A stretch of 64,000 bases of DNA from Mycobacterium marinum (GCF_003391395.1 NZ_CP024190.1:1984001-2048000), one strand, 5' to 3'. Counted from the stretch's first letter, positions 45,701 to 57,900 are shown. The notes: generated by a model from the letters alone, not told the origin. Numbers and translations are program-made.

Positions 45701-47598
45701 AACACGGTGCCCGGCTCGGGCGGGGCGTCGGCTGGGTTGACCACGCCGGGGGCGTGTTGGCTGGCGGCCAGCGCGCGTAGTCCGGCCACCGCTTGGGCGC
45801 GTTCCCGGGCGACCACGGTGCCGAACCTGGCCTGCCGGGAACGGTGATGGTTGAGCGTGTGGGCCACATCGGCCAGCGCCACCTCGGCGCCCGGGCCCTC
45901 CATCCAATCGGCCAGCATCCCGGCCGTCGCAGCCACCCGCGCCGGCGTCTTACCCGCCACCACCAGCGTCGACAGCGCCGGGGTCAAGCCCGCCTCGGGC
46001 GAGGAAGCCGCTTGTTGACCCTGCTCGATCACCACGTGGGCGTTGGTGCCGCCGAATCCGAATGACGACACGCCGGCCCGCCGCGGATGACCCGTGTCCG
46101 GCCAATCAGTCAGTTCGTCAACGACCTTCATCCGCAGGTCGGCGAAGGCAATGTGTGGGTTGGGGCTCTCGAAACGCTGGTTGGGCGGAATCTGGCCATG
46201 CTGCACCGCCAGCACCGCCTTGATGAAACCGGCGATTCCGGCCGCTGCCTCGGTGTGGCCGAGGTTGGTCTTGACGGCGCCGATGAGCAGCGGAGATTCC
46301 TCGGGACGACCGCGGCCCAGCACCGAGCCCAGGGCGCGCGCCTCGATCGGGTCGCCCAGCAATGTTCCGGTCCCGTGCGCTTCGACGTAGTCGACCTCGC
46401 TGGGCTGCATCCCCGCGTTCGTGTAGGCCGCACGGAGCACGGCCTGCTGCGCGGCCGGGTTGGGAGCCATCAGACCGTTGGAGCGACCGTCCTGGTTGAT
46501 CGCCGAACCGCAGATCACTGCGAGCACTCGATCGCCGTCTTGCTGCGCGTCGGTCAACCGCTTGAGCACCACCACCCCGGCACCTTCACCACGGACGAAA
46601 CCGTCGGCGGCCGCGTCGAAGGCGCGGCAGTTGCCGGTTGGCGACAATGCGCCGACCTGATCGAATCCGCGAAACACCGCCGGAGACAACAGCAAATTCA
46701 CCCCGGCGGCGATCGCCAGGTTCGAGTCCTGCATTCGAAGGCTCTGGCAGGCGAGATGAATCGCCACCAACGACGACGAGCAAGCGGTGTCAACTGCCAC
46801 CGAAGGGCCACGCAGGTCAAGGAAGTAGGAGAGGCGGTTGGCGATGATGCTCATCGCGCCGCCGGTGTTGCTCCAGCCATCGACTTGAGTGAGGTCGGTG
46901 GAAGCGATGGCGCCGTATTCACTCAGACATGAGCCGGCGAACACCCCGGTTTGCGAACGGCGCAGCGAGCTCGGCGGAATTCCCGCGTGCTCCAACGCTT
47001 CCCACGCCACCTCCAGTAGCAGGCGTTGCTGCGGGTCCATCTTGTCGGCCTCGCTGGCGGAGATCTCGAAGAAATCCGCGTCGAAGGCATCGATGTCGGA
47101 CAGGTACGAGCCCCACCGGGTGGTGCGGGCCAGCAGCGCTTTTACCGCGGGCGATCCGTCGTCGAATTGCGCCCACCGTTCGTCGGGAACCCGACCGATC
47201 GAGGACTTGCGATCACAGAGGAACTGCCACAACGCTTCCGGTCCGGATATCCCGCCCGGAAACCGGCACCCCATGCCGACAACGGCGATGGGCTCCTCGA
47301 GTGAGCCGCGCACGGTGCGGCTCACTGCGGCTTCGGCCCCCGTGCTGGGCTCGGGCGCGGTTAGGTATGCGGCCAGGTCATTGATGGTCGGATGTTCCCA
47401 GAAGTCGATCGGGGAGACGGTCCTGCCCAGCAACTCGGTCAACTCGCCCGACAGCACAACGGCGTCACGGGAACTCACGCCGAGGTCAGCCAGCGAAAGG
47501 TTGGGGTCGACCTCATCGGGTGGGCAGCCGATGTTGGTGACCAGGTAATCGACGAGCCAGTGGCGGAGGTCGGCTTCTCCACCGATGCTCGGTGTCAT
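42790..47598 (-). CDS. ppsA: PpsA phthiocerol synthase, ACP-KS-AT-KR-ACP, with a PpsB-like middle
   Basis: The ATG at 47598 overlaps the fadD26 TGA (ATGA) and begins [20 protein letters not shown], as expected of PpsA. The product has 1602 residues, about 270 fewer than the 1876 I recall for M. tuberculosis. Domains: loading ACP with LGVSS (attachment Ser43), KS with DTACSSSL (Cys273), AT with GHSMGE (Ser720), KR with IGATGNIG (about 1226) and HYTATS (about 1364), and ACP with LGLNSLMAM (about 1522). The two ACPs and the KS are PpsA-like, but the AT is almost identical to PpsB at DNA level and the KR is also PpsB-like. PpsA receives the acyl chain from FadD26 and starts phthiocerol synthesis. 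Confidence 0.94.
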   Translation of the reverse strand: MTPSIGGEADLRHWLVDYLVTNIGCPPDEVDPNLSLADLGVSSRDAVVLSGELTELLGRTVSPIDFWEHPTINDLAAYLTAPEPSTGAEAAVSRTVRGSLEEPIAVVGMGCRFPGGISGPEALWQFLCDRKSSIGRVPDERWAQFDDGSPAVKALLARTTRWGSYLSDIDAFDADFFEISASEADKMDPQQRLLLEVAWEALEHAGIPPSSLRRSQTGVFAGSCLSEYGAIASTDLTQVDGWSNTGGAMSIIANRLSYFLDLRGPSVAVDTACSSSLVAIHLACQSLRMQDSNLAIAAGVNLLLSPAVFRGFDQVGALSPTGNCRAFDAAADGFVRGEGAGVVVLKRLTDAQQDGDRVLAVICGSAINQDGRSNGLMAPNPAAQQAVLRAAYTNAGMQPSEVDYVEAHGTGTLLGDPIEARALGSVLGRGRPEESPLLIGAVKTNLGHTEAAAGIAGFIKAVLAVQHGQIPPNQRFESPNPHIAFADLRMKVVDELTDWPDTGHPRRAGVSSFGFGGTNAHVVIEQGQQAASSPEAGLTPALSTLVVAGKTPARVAATAGMLADWMEGPGAEVALADVAHTLNHHRSRQARFGTVVARERAQAVAGLRALAASQHAPGVVNPADAPPEPGTVFVYSGRGSQWAGMGRQLLADEPAFAAAVAELEPVFVAEAGFSLHDVLANGTELVGIEQIQLGLIGMQLTLTELWRSYGIQPDLVIGHSMGEVAAAVVAGALTPAEGLRVTAVRSRLMAPLSGQGTMALLELDVSQTEALIADYPQVTLGIYNSPRQTVISGPTDQIDELITVVRARDRFATRVNIEVAPHNPAMDALQPQMRSELADLAPRTPTIPIISTTYADLGAARESGPTFDAEHWAINMRNPVHFQQAITAAATDKHNFIEISAHPLLTQAILETLHAVQPGSKYTCLGTLQRDSDDTIVFRTNLNTVRTAPPQTPHPPEPHPQIPTTPWHHTHHWIDTPAVASRSASTPDKDAAGSSEPSVSGDSDDAVDSCHYRVGWPTKPLADAEASTETASGTRWLVFADAELGAELGLAAGAQTRVDVIDPSALTEESELLAALAGVEHVVYAPPAGKSLDVNAAYQLFHQVRRLVTVMTKASLTAKLLLVTRNAQPIAEGDRANPAHGVLWGLGRTIALEHPEIWRGIIDLDESMPAELAAPKILGEVTGTDGEDQVVYRCGGRHVPRLQRRTAPAVAPVTLDPNSSQLVIGATGNIGPYLIRQLAQMGAKTVVAVSRNPGQRLQELAESLAAEGTNLVIEAADATDEAAMTALFDRFGADLPRLEGIYLAAFAGGPVLLNEMTDDDVRAMFAPKLDAAALLHRLSLKVPARHFVLFSSISGLIGSRWLAHYTATSGYLDALAYARHALGLPATTVNWGLWKSLADAEHDASQVSVGSGLLPMQDDVAIGTLPLLMNQAAGVHSVVVEADWPLLAAAYRTRGSLHIVDDLLRDFAEASTIPARDWSHLSAQEVRTEFEAGLRKIVARELRVSESDLETDRPLAELGLNSLMAMAIRREAEMFVGIELSATMLFNHPTVASLASYLANRVAPQDNLSNDQMAELSASAGSTLDSLFDRIESSSLLPEGPG
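44673..45971 (-). repeat. Near-identical 1299-base direct repeat, copy in ppsA (AT domain)
   Basis: Partner of 40069-41367, covering PpsA residues about 543-975. Outside the ends, the KS side and the AT-KR linker diverge at once. Differences include AT for GC at 44835-44836 and a small cluster near 45304-45318. Confidence 0.93.
44710..44756 (+). other. G-quadruplex motif at the edge of the ppsA copy of the repeat
   Basis: Identical in sequence to the motif at 40106-40152. It is on the + strand and ends within about 40 bases of the point where ppsA and ppsB stop matching. Confidence 0.85.
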
Positions 47599-49349
47599 AC
47601 CGTCACGTCCAGCCGATTGAATCCGTCGCTGCGATAGCGTTCGACGCAGGCCGCACGCCGGATCTTTCCGCTGGTGGTGATCGGGATCGAGCCGGGCGGT
47701 ACCAGCACGACGTCGGCCACCCGCAGACTGTGTGACTTCGAGATCGCCGAGGTGATCTCGCGCTTCACCGAGCGGAGCTTGACCATGGCTTCCTCCGCGG
47801 AAGCCCCCCGCCTCTTCAGCTCGATGATCGCCACCAGTTGCTCGGTGATGTTGTCCGGCACGGCAATGGCCGCCACGCGCCCGCCGGTGATCTCCTGGAT
47901 CGTCGCTTCGATGTCGTCGGGGTAGTGGTTGCGGCCGTCCACGATCACGAGGTCCTTGATCCGGCCCATGATGAACAGTTCGCCATTGGACATGACGCCC
48001 AAGTCTCCGGTGCGCAGCCACGGCCCCTCAGGTGTTCCGGGCGCGGGATTGACGATCCGTGCGTTGAACGTGCGCTCGCTCTGCTCGGGCTTCTGCCAGT
48101 ACCCCATGGCCACGTGCTCGCCATTCGCCCAGATCTCACCGACCGTCCCCGATGGGTTCTCGATCATGGTCTCGGGGTTGACGATTCGCACGGCCGACGG
48201 GTCGGGCGACCCGTAGCTGATGAGTTCAGTGCCGACCGATCCGTCAGCCCGGCACGGCCTGGCGTGGCCGGCGGTCAGGGACTCGTAGTCGAACCGGACC
48301 GTCCTGGGGGTGGTGCCGGGTTCCGGTGCGGCCACGTAGAGGGTTGCCTCGGCGAGGCCGTAGGACGGTCGCACCGCAGCTGGGCTGAGGTTGAAGGGAG
48401 CGAAACGCTCGGTGAACCGCTTGATCGTTGCCACGTGAATGCGCTCACTGCCGCTGACGATCCCGAGCACGTCACCCAGGTCGAGTCCGGCCAAGTCCTC
48501 GTCGGTCGTCCTGCGCACCGCCAATTCGAAGGCAAAGTTCGGTGCCGCGGAAAAGCATTTGGGATGGCTGGCCAGCAACTGCATCCAACGGGCCGGCCGG
48601 CGCAGGAACGACATCGGGCTTAACAAGACGGCGGTGCAACCGGTCACCAATGGGGCGCAAATTCCGAGGATGAGACCCATGTCGTGAAACAGCGGCAGCC
48701 ATGACACCAAGGTGGTGTCCGCCGGCATCTTGTCGGGACCGCCGAAATACCCGTACAGGCTCTGCGTCACGTTCGCGATGACATTCTCGTGCGAGACGAT
48801 GACGCCGGCCGGGGTGCGGGTCGACCCAGACGTGTACTGCAGATACGCGGACCCGGAGGAGGGCTGCGGGAGAGCTTGCAGCGGGCGCGGGGTGTCCAGG
48901 TCGAGCAGGTCGACCTCGATGACCGACGGAGCGGGCTGTCCGTCTTGTGAGCAGGCGTATTTTGTGACGTCACCTACCACAGCCGAGGTTGTGAGAATGG
49001 CGACCGGTTGGGAATCCAGCAGTACCGCGGATACACGTTCGTCGTGAACGCCGTACTGCGGTGTTGAAAGTGGGACCCCGATAAAGCCGGCCTGTAGTGC
49101 GCCGAGGAACGCGACAACGTATTCCAGCCCCTGCGGTGCCAAAATCGCTACTCGGTCACCCGGGACGCCATACATTGTGAGTTCGTCAGCAACGACGCAG
49201 GCACGCGCATAAACCTGCGACCAGGTCAACGTCTCGGCAAAGCCGTTGGGATCTAAGTCGTAGTCCAGAAAAGTAAAGGCAGTCTCGTTGGGCCGCTGGT
49301 CGGCCTGCTCCTTCAGCAAAGAGGGGATGGAACGGTCGGTCACCGGCAT
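47595..49349 (-). CDS. fadD26: FadD26 fatty acyl-AMP ligase loading PpsA
   Basis: The ATG at 49349 gives 584 residues beginning [18 protein letters not shown], as M. tuberculosis FadD26 (583 residues) does; 24 more codons are open upstream but do not fit the family. GGGAG lies about ten bases before the start. Motifs are [26 protein letters not shown] and [18 protein letters not shown]. FadD26 converts long-chain fatty acids to acyl adenylates and loads them on the N-terminal ACP of PpsA. It is the first gene of the operon that runs to papA5, and its stop overlaps the ppsA start. Confidence 0.95.
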   Translation of the reverse strand: MPVTDRSIPSLLKEQADQRPNETAFTFLDYDLDPNGFAETLTWSQVYARACVVADELTMYGVPGDRVAILAPQGLEYVVAFLGALQAGFIGVPLSTPQYGVHDERVSAVLLDSQPVAILTTSAVVGDVTKYACSQDGQPAPSVIEVDLLDLDTPRPLQALPQPSSGSAYLQYTSGSTRTPAGVIVSHENVIANVTQSLYGYFGGPDKMPADTTLVSWLPLFHDMGLILGICAPLVTGCTAVLLSPMSFLRRPARWMQLLASHPKCFSAAPNFAFELAVRRTTDEDLAGLDLGDVLGIVSGSERIHVATIKRFTERFAPFNLSPAAVRPSYGLAEATLYVAAPEPGTTPRTVRFDYESLTAGHARPCRADGSVGTELISYGSPDPSAVRIVNPETMIENPSGTVGEIWANGEHVAMGYWQKPEQSERTFNARIVNPAPGTPEGPWLRTGDLGVMSNGELFIMGRIKDLVIVDGRNHYPDDIEATIQEITGGRVAAIAVPDNITEQLVAIIELKRRGASAEEAMVKLRSVKREITSAISKSHSLRVADVVLVPPGSIPITTSGKIRRAACVERYRSDGFNRLDVTV

Positions 49350-50028
49350 CGAACTACACTCCCATTCGGCTGTCTGCTCAATTATGTGTTGCGGAAGCTG
49401 TGAACCCGCTTGCGATCGCACAGCGAGACTTCTCAGCGCTGTCTAACCGCGCTGGTCCGCATTGACCAGGCCGCTCTGTTGCTGCCGCAGTTTTGCACCT
49501 CGCAAAGCACGCCTGCGTGGCACCAGCAGTCGGCCCTAGACTAAACCCAGTTCCCCGAATAACGAATCCCTAGCTGTAGGGTATGCGCCTTCGGAGACAG
49601 GTGCGGGCGGTATTCGGAAAATCTGGTCGCTGCTTGCGACGCCCGCAGGTCGCACTATCTAGTATCCCAGCGCTTTGATCAGCATTGAGCGCTAATTTCA
49701 TGCCCCCCGGGGGAAGCGGTCGTACGTTCTGTGAAATTTGAGGCATGTGTGACCAATGTCTAGTTGCGTGAGATATGAGGTTTCGACTGCTAGGACCAGG
49801 ATGCCAGCGGTTTTGGGACTGGCGTCCAGTTGTGACAAAGGTAACATCGGCGAAACCTCCGTCGCGGGTGATCCATGGCACATTGGCCCAGGCTAGGTGG
49901 CATGCGGGGGTGAAACCGGGTGGGCTTGCGGCGGCCCGGCGGCCCTCCGCCGGCGTGCAGCGAACCGGGATGCCGGAGCGTGGTAAGCCGCCCGTCAGCC
50001 GGCGTCGTGGGCCCAGGTTTCGCCCTAG
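49350..50028. promoter_or_regulatory. Region between tesA and fadD26, probable fadD26-papA5 promoter region
   Basis: This 679-base gap is the longest in the lipid locus and lies before the 31-kb operon. On the - strand a TAGTCT (49543-49538), about 190 bases before the fadD26 ATG, could be a -10 box, without a convincing -35. An imperfect hairpin joins GGATGCCAG (49799-49807) and CTGGCGTCC (49819-49827). A doubtful small ORF (49570-49881) crosses the middle. Confidence 0.45.
49570..49881 (-). CDS. Doubtful small ORF between tesA and fadD26, possible Rv2929 counterpart
   Basis: A 103-codon frame starts at a GTG (49881) and runs in the direction of tesA and fadD26. M. tuberculosis has a hypothetical gene, Rv2929, in the same place, and I recall the same length of 103 residues. 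The product shows no domain, signal peptide or membrane segment and is rich in Arg, Ser and Pro. No strong ribosome binding site is seen. It may be a leader-region frame kept because the DNA is regulatory. Confidence 0.3.
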   Translation of the reverse strand: MPWITRDGGFADVTFVTTGRQSQNRWHPGPSSRNLISHATRHWSHMPQISQNVRPLPPGGMKLALNADQSAGILDSATCGRRKQRPDFPNTARTCLRRRIPYS

Positions 50029-50838
<810 letters not shown>

Positions 50839-51077
50839 CTAGACGACTCACTGGCGCGGTGCCGCGCGGGCCCGGCGATGACCGCTTCGGCGGCCACACC
50901 CGCCGGCCCGGGCCGCCGCTGGGCGTGGCCGTGTGCTGCAGGAACCGCCGTATCGCGGGTCGCCGAGACCGCGTTGAAATCTGGAAATAGACCCGACACA
51001 CCGGTGCCGAACCATCGTCACAGGGATAACACCGGGCACACTGGTAACAACAGCAGTGCCAGTGATACCAGGAGGGT

Positions 51078-51821
51078 ATGGCCGTGTACCGAGTCTTTGA
51101 AGCGCTCGACGAATTGGGCGCAATCGTCGAAGAAGCCCGCGGCGTGCCGATGACGGCCGGATGCGTTGTGCCCCGTGGCGACGTGCTCGAGCTGCTCGAC
51201 GACATCAAAGACGCGATTCCGGGTGAACTTGACGACGCCCAGGATGTGCTCGACGCGCGCGACTCAATGCTGCAGGAGGCCAAGGCGCATGCCGACTCGA
51301 TGGTGTCCTCGGCGACCACCGAGTCGGAATCGATGCTCAACCACGCCCGTGCGGAGGCTGACCGGATTCTCTCCGATGCGAAAGCTCAGGCCGATCGGAT
51401 GGTTGGTGAGGCGCGCCAGCACAGCGAACGAATGGTAGGGGAAGCGCGCGAGGAGGCCATTCGTATCGCGGCCGCGGCCAAGCGCGAATACGAAGCGAGC
51501 ATGAGTCGGGCCAAGTCGGAATGCGATCGGCTCATCGAAAGCGGCAATATCTCGTACGAGAACGCCGTGCAGGAGGGCATCAAAGAACAGCAACGCCTGG
51601 TTTCGCAGAACGAGGTGGTCCAGGCGGCAAATGCGGAAGCCACCCGGCTGGTCGATACCGCCCACGCCGAGTCCGACCGGCTGCGTGGTGAATGCGATGT
51701 CTATGTGGACACGAAACTTGCCGAGTTCGAGGAAATGCTCAACGGCACGCTCCGTTCTGTCGGGCGGGGACGCCACCAGCTACGCACCGCGGCCGGCACG
51801 CACGACTACGCCACGCGCTAG
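51078..51821 (+). CDS. sepIVA: SepIVA, DivIVA-like septation protein (Rv2927c)
   Basis: The 247-residue protein matches Rv2927c (245 residues). After a short N-terminal part with a DivIVA-like region (VFEALDELGAIVEEARGVPM), about residues 55-215 form a long charged coiled coil rich in Ala, Glu and Arg, with repeating units like EADRILSDAKAQADRMVGEA. SepIVA is needed for division and polar growth in mycobacteria and localises to the division site and cell tip. The ATG has GGAGG three bases upstream. It starts the rightward block that ends with smc. Confidence 0.92.
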   Translation: MAVYRVFEALDELGAIVEEARGVPMTAGCVVPRGDVLELLDDIKDAIPGELDDAQDVLDARDSMLQEAKAHADSMVSSATTESESMLNHARAEADRILSDAKAQADRMVGEARQHSERMVGEAREEAIRIAAAAKREYEASMSRAKSECDRLIESGNISYENAVQEGIKEQQRLVSQNEVVQAANAEATRLVDTAHAESDRLRGECDVYVDTKLAEFEEMLNGTLRSVGRGRHQLRTAAGTHDYATR

Positions 51822-51895
51822 TCGCGAGCGGCCGCCGGGAGGCCGGGCAAACCGGATGGCGCCAGACCGCGGGCTCGCGCCGTAGGATTTCGTCT

Positions 51896-52489
51896 ATGGC
51901 AAGGCAGCGTAGCCAGACAAAATCGGGACATGTAAGTAGCCCCTTGACGGTCGACATTGCCCGACTCGGGCGCCGCCCCGGGTCGATGGTCACCGTGCGC
52001 ACCACTGTGGACAGCCCCTCACGCATCGGGCTGGACCTGATCGCGATCGACAAGGGTGCGCCGGTGGAGCTCGACCTGAGGGTGGAGTCGGTATCGGAGG
52101 GAGTGCTGGTGACAGGGACCGTCGCCGCGGACACCGTCGGTGAGTGCTCGCGCTGCCTTACTCCCGTCACCGGCAGCGTGCAGGTGCACCTGACCGAGCT
52201 ATTCGCCTATCCCGACAGCACCACCGAGGCGACCACGGAGGAAGGCGAGGTCAGCCGCGTCGTCGACGAGAGGATCGACCTCGAGCAACCGATCATCGAC
52301 GCCGTCGGTCTGGAACTGCCGTTGTCGCCGGTGTGCCGGCCCGATTGCTCGGGACTGTGCCCACAGTGCGGTGTCGCCTTGGATGCCGAGCCCGGTCATC
52401 ACCATGACCAAATCGATCCGAGGTGGTCCAAGCTGGCCGACATGTTCACCCCCGACGGCCCCGAGGCGACGGGGCGGGGTGAGCGGTGA
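51896..52489 (+). CDS. YceD/DUF177 family protein (Rv2926c)
   Basis: The start was set at the ATG at 51896, giving 197 residues; the frame is open upstream but that part overlaps sepIVA. The family fold is shown by ECSRCLTPV and a C-terminal [13 protein letters not shown], cysteine groups that probably bind zinc. In many bacteria this gene sits before rpmF and is linked to 23S rRNA maturation; here it sits directly before rnc, with a GTGA overlap, and no rpmF is present. Its exact role in mycobacteria is not known. Confidence 0.9.
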   Translation: MARQRSQTKSGHVSSPLTVDIARLGRRPGSMVTVRTTVDSPSRIGLDLIAIDKGAPVELDLRVESVSEGVLVTGTVAADTVGECSRCLTPVTGSVQVHLTELFAYPDSTTEATTEEGEVSRVVDERIDLEQPIIDAVGLELPLSPVCRPDCSGLCPQCGVALDAEPGHHHDQIDPRWSKLADMFTPDGPEATGRGER

Positions 52490-53217
52490 GCGTGTCACGG
52501 CAAGCGCTGCTCGACGCGGTGGGCGTCGAGCTGCCTGAGGAACTTGTCACGCTGGCGTTGACGCATCGCAGCTACGCCTATGAGAACGGCGGGTTGCCGA
52601 CCAACGAGAGGCTGGAGTTTCTGGGCGACGCGGTGCTGGGGCTGACGATCACCGACGAGCTCTTCCACCGGCATCCGGAACGCTCGGAAGGCGACCTGGC
52701 CAAACTGCGGGCCAGCGTGGTCAACACTCAGGCGCTGGCCGATGTGGCGCGCCACCTGTCCGAACACGGTCTGGGGGCCCACATGCTGTTGGGGCGGGGT
52801 GAGGCCAACACCGGTGGTGCCGATAAATCCAGCATCCTGGCCGACGGCATGGAATCGCTGCTGGGCGCGATATACCTGCACCACGGAATGGAGGTGGCGC
52901 GCGAGGCGATCCTGCGCATCTTCGGTCCGTTGCTCGACGCGGCACCCACGCTGGGCGCCGGATTGGATTGGAAGACCAGCCTGCAGGAATTGACCGCCTC
53001 GCGCAGTCTGGGCGCCCCGTCTTACGCGGTGACATCCACCGGCCCGGATCATCACAAGGAGTTCACCGCGGTGGTCGTGGTGAACAACACCGAATACGGA
53101 TCGGGAGTCGGGCGTTCGAAGAAGGAAGCCGAGCAGAAGGCGGCGGCCGCCGCCTACCAGGCACTCGAAGGTCTGGAAGTCCTCGACGGCGCCATGCCCG
53201 GCAACTCGTCGGCCTAG
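52486..53217 (+). CDS. rnc: Ribonuclease III
   Basis: The 243-residue protein has the RNase III signature [13 protein letters not shown] (residues 40-52, with metal-binding Glu44 and Asp48), a second acidic motif [12 protein letters not shown] and a C-terminal double-stranded RNA-binding domain (about 165-235) ending in [16 protein letters not shown]. It cuts double-stranded RNA, including rRNA precursors. The GTG start overlaps the upstream gene by four bases and the stop directly abuts the fpg ATG. Confidence 0.97.
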   Translation: MSVSRQALLDAVGVELPEELVTLALTHRSYAYENGGLPTNERLEFLGDAVLGLTITDELFHRHPERSEGDLAKLRASVVNTQALADVARHLSEHGLGAHMLLGRGEANTGGADKSSILADGMESLLGAIYLHHGMEVAREAILRIFGPLLDAAPTLGAGLDWKTSLQELTASRSLGAPSYAVTSTGPDHHKEFTAVVVVNNTEYGSGVGRSKKEAEQKAAAAAYQALEGLEVLDGAMPGNSSA

Positions 53218-54096
53218 ATGCCTGAGCTGCCCGAAGTCGAGGTGGTGCGGCGCGGCCTGCAGGACCACGTGGTGGGCAGGACGATGACCGCGGTGCGGGT
53301 CCACCACCCCCGTGCGGTGCGCCGCCACGAAGCAGGGCCGGCCGACTTGACGGCGCGGCTGCTCGGCGCGCGCATCACCGGAACCGATCGGCGCGGCAAG
53401 TACCTGTGGTTGACGCTGGACTCTGGGTCGCCCACGACCGGGCGCGATGATCCGGACACCGCGCTGGTGGTGCACCTGGGTATGAGCGGGCAGATGTTGC
53501 TGGGGGGTGTTCCACGCGCCGAGCACGTGCGGATCTCCGCCGTGCTCGATGACGGGACGGTGCTGAGCTTTGCCGACCAACGGACCTTCGGCGGGTGGCT
53601 GCTTGCCGACCTGGTGAGCGTCGACGGCAGCGTGGTACCGGCGCCGGTCGCGCACCTGGCGCGTGACCCGCTTGACCCGCTATTCGACGCCGACTCCGTC
53701 ATTAAAGTGTTGCGGGGCAAGCACTCTGAGATCAAACGCCAACTCCTCGACCAGCAGGTGGTGTCGGGAATCGGCAACATCTACGCCGATGAGGCGCTGT
53801 GGCGGGCCAAGGTGCACGGCGCCCGGGTGGCCGCCACGCTGACCCGTCGGCAACTGGGCGCGGTTTTGGATGCTGCCGCCGATGTGATGCGTGCGGCGCT
53901 GGCCAAGGGCGGGACCTCGTTTGATTCGCTGTATGTGAACGTCAACGGTCAGTCGGGCTACTTCGACCGATCGCTGGACGCGTACGGCCGCGAAGGAGAA
54001 AACTGCCGGCGCTGTGGTGCGGTGATGCGTCGGGAAAAGTTCATGAACCGCTCGTCGTCCTACTGCCCGAGATGTCAGCCGCGGCCCCGCCGGTAG
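53218..54096 (+). CDS. fpg: Formamidopyrimidine-DNA glycosylase (Fpg/MutM)
   Basis: This 292-residue enzyme begins [10 protein letters not shown], with the catalytic Pro2 and Glu3 of the family, and contains the helix-two-turn-helix region near [21 protein letters not shown]. It ends in a zinc finger CRRC...CPRC. It removes 8-oxoguanine and ring-opened purines and cleaves the abasic site. No gap separates it from rnc, so the two are surely co-transcribed. Confidence 0.97.
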   Translation: MPELPEVEVVRRGLQDHVVGRTMTAVRVHHPRAVRRHEAGPADLTARLLGARITGTDRRGKYLWLTLDSGSPTTGRDDPDTALVVHLGMSGQMLLGGVPRAEHVRISAVLDDGTVLSFADQRTFGGWLLADLVSVDGSVVPAPVAHLARDPLDPLFDADSVIKVLRGKHSEIKRQLLDQQVVSGIGNIYADEALWRAKVHGARVAATLTRRQLGAVLDAAADVMRAALAKGGTSFDSLYVNVNGQSGYFDRSLDAYGREGENCRRCGAVMRREKFMNRSSSYCPRCQPRPRR

Positions 54097-54185
54097 CCGG
54101 AGTCGAGTTCGTGGGGGTGAGGTGGCGCCGTCCCGGGGCGGTAGTGGTGTCCGGAGCCGGCACCGCAATTTAGTAGAAAGAAGCC

Positions 54186-54878
54186 ATGACGCAACTGTGG
54201 GTCGAACGCACCGGCGCCCGCCGCTATACCGGACACAGCTCGCGGGGTGCGCAGGTACTCATCGGCTCTGAGGACGTCGACGGGGTGTTCACCCCGGGCG
54301 AGTTGATGAAGATTGCGCTTGCCGCGTGCAGCGGTATGTCCAGTGACCGGCCGCTGGCTCGTCGTCTCGGCGACGACTACCAAGCCGTGGTCAGGGTTTC
54401 CGGTGCCGCCGACCGCGATCAGGAACGCTATCCGCTGTTGGAGGAGACCCTGGAGCTGGACCTGTCGGGTTTGTCCGAAGACGAGAAAGAGCGCGTGCGC
54501 GTGGTTGTCGACCGGGCTATCGACCTGGTCTGCACCGTGGGCCGCACGCTGAAGTCGGGCACCGTGGTCAACTTCGAGGTCGCCGATGTCGCGCCCGTGT
54601 CACAGCCGGATGTGCGGCTGACCGCATGGGTGCACGGTCACGTCCAGGGGGTCGGTTTTCGCTGGTGGACCCGCTGCCGGGCGCTGGAGCTGGGCCTGAC
54701 CGGTTACGCCGCCAATCACGCTGACGGCCGGGTGATGGTGGTCGCCCAGGGGCCGCGTGACTCGGGTGTTCAGCTGCTGCGGTTGCTCGAGGGTGATACC
54801 ACTCCTGGCCGGGTGGACAAGGTCGTCGCGGACTGGTCGCAACCGGTTGAACCGATCAGTGGGTTCAGCGAGCGATAG
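54186..54878 (+). CDS. OsmC-family protein fused in frame to acylphosphatase
   Basis: One continuous frame of 230 codons covers two proteins that are separate in M. tuberculosis, Rv2923c (137 residues) and AcyP (93 residues). Residues 1-137 are OsmC-like, with the two peroxidatic-type cysteines Cys49 (ALAACSGM) and Cys116 (LVCTVGRTL). Residues 138-230 are acylphosphatase, with Arg159 in GVGFRWW and Asn177 in GYAANHADG. No stop separates them: the expected acyP start is a GTG at 54597, in the OsmC frame. Either a true fusion is made, or AcyP is also started internally from that GTG. A one-base sequencing or indel event would explain the change. An AGAAAGAAG site precedes the start. Confidence 0.85.
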   Translation: MTQLWVERTGARRYTGHSSRGAQVLIGSEDVDGVFTPGELMKIALAACSGMSSDRPLARRLGDDYQAVVRVSGAADRDQERYPLLEETLELDLSGLSEDEKERVRVVVDRAIDLVCTVGRTLKSGTVVNFEVADVAPVSQPDVRLTAWVHGHVQGVGFRWWTRCRALELGLTGYAANHADGRVMVVAQGPRDSGVQLLRLLEGDTTPGRVDKVVADWSQPVEPISGFSER

Positions 54879-54976
54879 CCCGGGCGGCGAGATGCGCCGC
54901 GAGTGAGGGTGCGCGGGTCCGCCAGCTTGCGGGGGACCGGCTGGGGCGAATGCGCTGCTGGGTAGTCTGGCTGGTC

Positions 54977-57900
54977 GTGTACCTCAAGAGTCTGACGCTG
55001 AAGGGCTTCAAATCCTTCGCTGCGCCGACGACTCTGCGCTTCGAGCCGGGCATCACGGCCGTGGTCGGGCCCAACGGATCCGGCAAGTCCAATGTGGTGG
55101 ATGCCCTGGCCTGGGTGATGGGGGAGCAGGGCGCCAAGACCCTGCGTGGCGGAAAGATGGAAGACGTCATTTTCGCCGGTACGTCGTCGCGGGCACCGCT
55201 GGGGCGCGCCGAAGTCACGGTCACGATCGACAATTCCGACAACGCCCTGCCGATCGAGTACACCGAGGTGTCGATCACCAGGCGCATGTTCCGCGATGGC
55301 GCCAGCGAGTACGAAATCAACGGCAGCAGTTGCCGGTTGATGGATGTCCAGGAACTGCTGAGCGACTCCGGCATCGGCCGTGAGATGCATGTGATCGTCG
55401 GTCAGGGCAAGCTGGACGAGATCCTGCAGTCGCGACCGGAGGACCGCCGCGCATTCATCGAAGAAGCCGCGGGTGTGCTCAAACATCGCAAGCGCAAGGA
55501 AAAAGCCTTGCGCAAACTCGACGCGATGTCGGCCAACCTGGCCCGGCTCACCGACCTGACCACCGAACTGCGTCGCCAGCTCAAGCCGCTGGGCCGACAG
55601 GCCGAGGTGGCCCGCCGTGCCCAGACCATTCAGGCCGATCTGCGCGATGCGCGGCTGCGGCTGGCCGCCGACGATGTGGTGAGCAGGCGCGCCGAGCGCG
55701 AAGCCATTTTCGAAGCCGAGGCGACGATGCGTCGCGAGCACGACGAGGCCGCTGCCCGCCTGACCGTGGCGGCCGAAGAGTTGGCCGCCCACGAGGCGGC
55801 GCTGGCCGAGCTCACGTCCAGGGCGGAGTCGGTTCAGCACACCTGGTTCGGGTTGTCGGCATTGGCCGAACGAGTGGGCACCACGGTGCGCATCGCCAAC
55901 GAGCGTGCTCAGCATCTCGACGTCGAGCCGGTGACCAACAGCGACACCGACCCGGACGCGTTGGAAGCAGAGGCCGAGCAGGTCGCGATCGCCGAACAGC
56001 AGCTGCTGGTCGAGCTGGCCGAAGCCCGCGACCGGCTGGATGCCGCGCGCGCGGAGTTGGCCGACCGTGAGCATCGCGCCGCCGAGGCCGACCGCGCGCA
56101 CTTGGCGGCGGTCCGCGCCGAGGCCGACCGCCGTGAGGGGCTGGCGCGGCTGGCCGGACAGGTGGAAACCATGCGGGCGCGCGTCGAATCGATCGACGAC
56201 AGCGTTGCGCGGCTCTCCGAGCGCATCGAACATGCCGCCGCCCGGGCCCAGCAGACCCGCGCGGAGTTCGAGACCGTGCAGGCCCGCGTCGGCGAATTGG
56301 ATCAGGGCGAGGTCGGTCTGGACGAGCAGCACGAACGCACGGTCGCGGCACTGCGGCTGGCCGAGCAGCGGCTCGCCGAACTGCAGGTCGCCGAACGTGA
56401 CGCCGAGCGACAGGTGGCGTCGCTGCGGGCCCGCATCGAGGCGCTGTCGGTGGGTCTGGACCGCAAGGACGGCGCGGCGTGGCTGGCCCGCAATCACAGC
56501 GATGCCGGGCTTTTCGGGTCGGTTGCCCAGCTGGTCAAGGTGCGTTCGGGTTACGAGGCGGCAGTTGCCGCAGTGCTCGGGTCGGCGGCCGAGGCACTGG
56601 CCGCCGACAGTTTCGGGGCAGCCCGCAGCGCGGTCACCGCGCTCAAGCAAGCCGACGGCGGCCGCGCCGCGCTGGTGCTGGGTGATTGGCCGGGTGCCCA
56701 CGACCACCGGCCGGCCGGTGGCCTGCCGTCCGGGGCGCTGTGGGCGCTGGATTTGATCGAGGTGCCGTCGCGGTTACGACCAGCGATGACGGCGATGCTC
56801 TCGGGCGTTGTCGTGGTCAACGATTTGTCCGAAGCGCTGGATCTGGTGCAGGCCCAACCGCAACTGCGTGCGGTCACCCTCGACGGTGATCTGGTGGGTG
56901 CCGGCTGGGTGAGCGGCGGTTCGGACCGCAAACCCAGCACGCTGGAGATCACTTCGGAGATCGACAAGGCCCGTAGCGAGCTGGCCGCCGCGGAGGTGCG
57001 GGTGGCCGAACTCGGCGCGGCGCTCTCGGGTGCGTTGACCGATCAGACCGCCCGCCAGGATGCGGCCGAACAGGCCTTGGCGGCGCTCAACGAATCCGAC
57101 ACCGCCATTTCGGCGATGTATGAGCAACTAGGCCGCATCGGACAGGATGCGCGTGGGTCCGAGGAAGAGTGGACCAGGCTGCTGCGACAGCGTGAGGAAT
57201 TAGAGGTTGGGCGAACGCAGACCCTCGAAGAGGTTCTCGAGCTGGAGAGCCGGCTGCGCAACGCTCAAGAGTCCCAGCACGTCCAGGCTGCCGAACCGGT
57301 CGACCGCCAGCAGATAGCGGCCGCTGCCGAGAGCGCGCGCGCCATTGAAGTGGAGGCCAGGCTGACCGTGCGGACCGCCGAGGAGCGTGCCAACGCGTTG
57401 CGCGGGCGGGCTGACTCGCTGCGCCGGGCGGCCGCGGCGGAACGTGAAGCCCGGGTGCGCGCCGAACTTGCGCGGGCGGTTCGATTGCGCTCGGCGGCGG
57501 TGGCCGCGGCCGTCGCAGAATCCGGGCGGCTGTTGGCGTGGCGGTTGAACCGGGTGGTCGATGCGGCGTCGCAGCTTCGTGACGAGTTGGCGGCCGAACG
57601 GCAGCAGCGTTCAGCGGCGATGTCGGCGGTTCGTGAAGAAACCAACTCGCTGAGCGCGCGAGTGGCCATACTGACTGATTCGCTGCACCGTGACGAGGTG
57701 GCAAATGCCCAGGCGGCGTTGCGAATTGAGCAAGTCGAACAGATGGTGCTAGAGCAGTTCGGGATGGCGCCATCAGATCTGGTCGCCGAGTACGGCCCAG
57801 ATGTTGCGCTGCCGCCCACCGAGCTGGAGATGGCCGAATTCGAACAGGCCCGCGAACGTGGCGAACAGGTCGTCGCGCCGGCCCCGATGCCTTTTGATCG

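Noticed and set aside
40069..45971. Mobile element as source of the long direct repeat
   Set aside because: Both copies encode the AT domain in frame within PKS genes and have no transposase or terminal repeats; conversion between paralogues explains them better.
47599..48021. Extended N-terminus for ppsA
   Set aside because: It overlaps fadD26 and has no similarity to a PKS. The ATGA junction at 47595-47598 gives the correct PpsA start.
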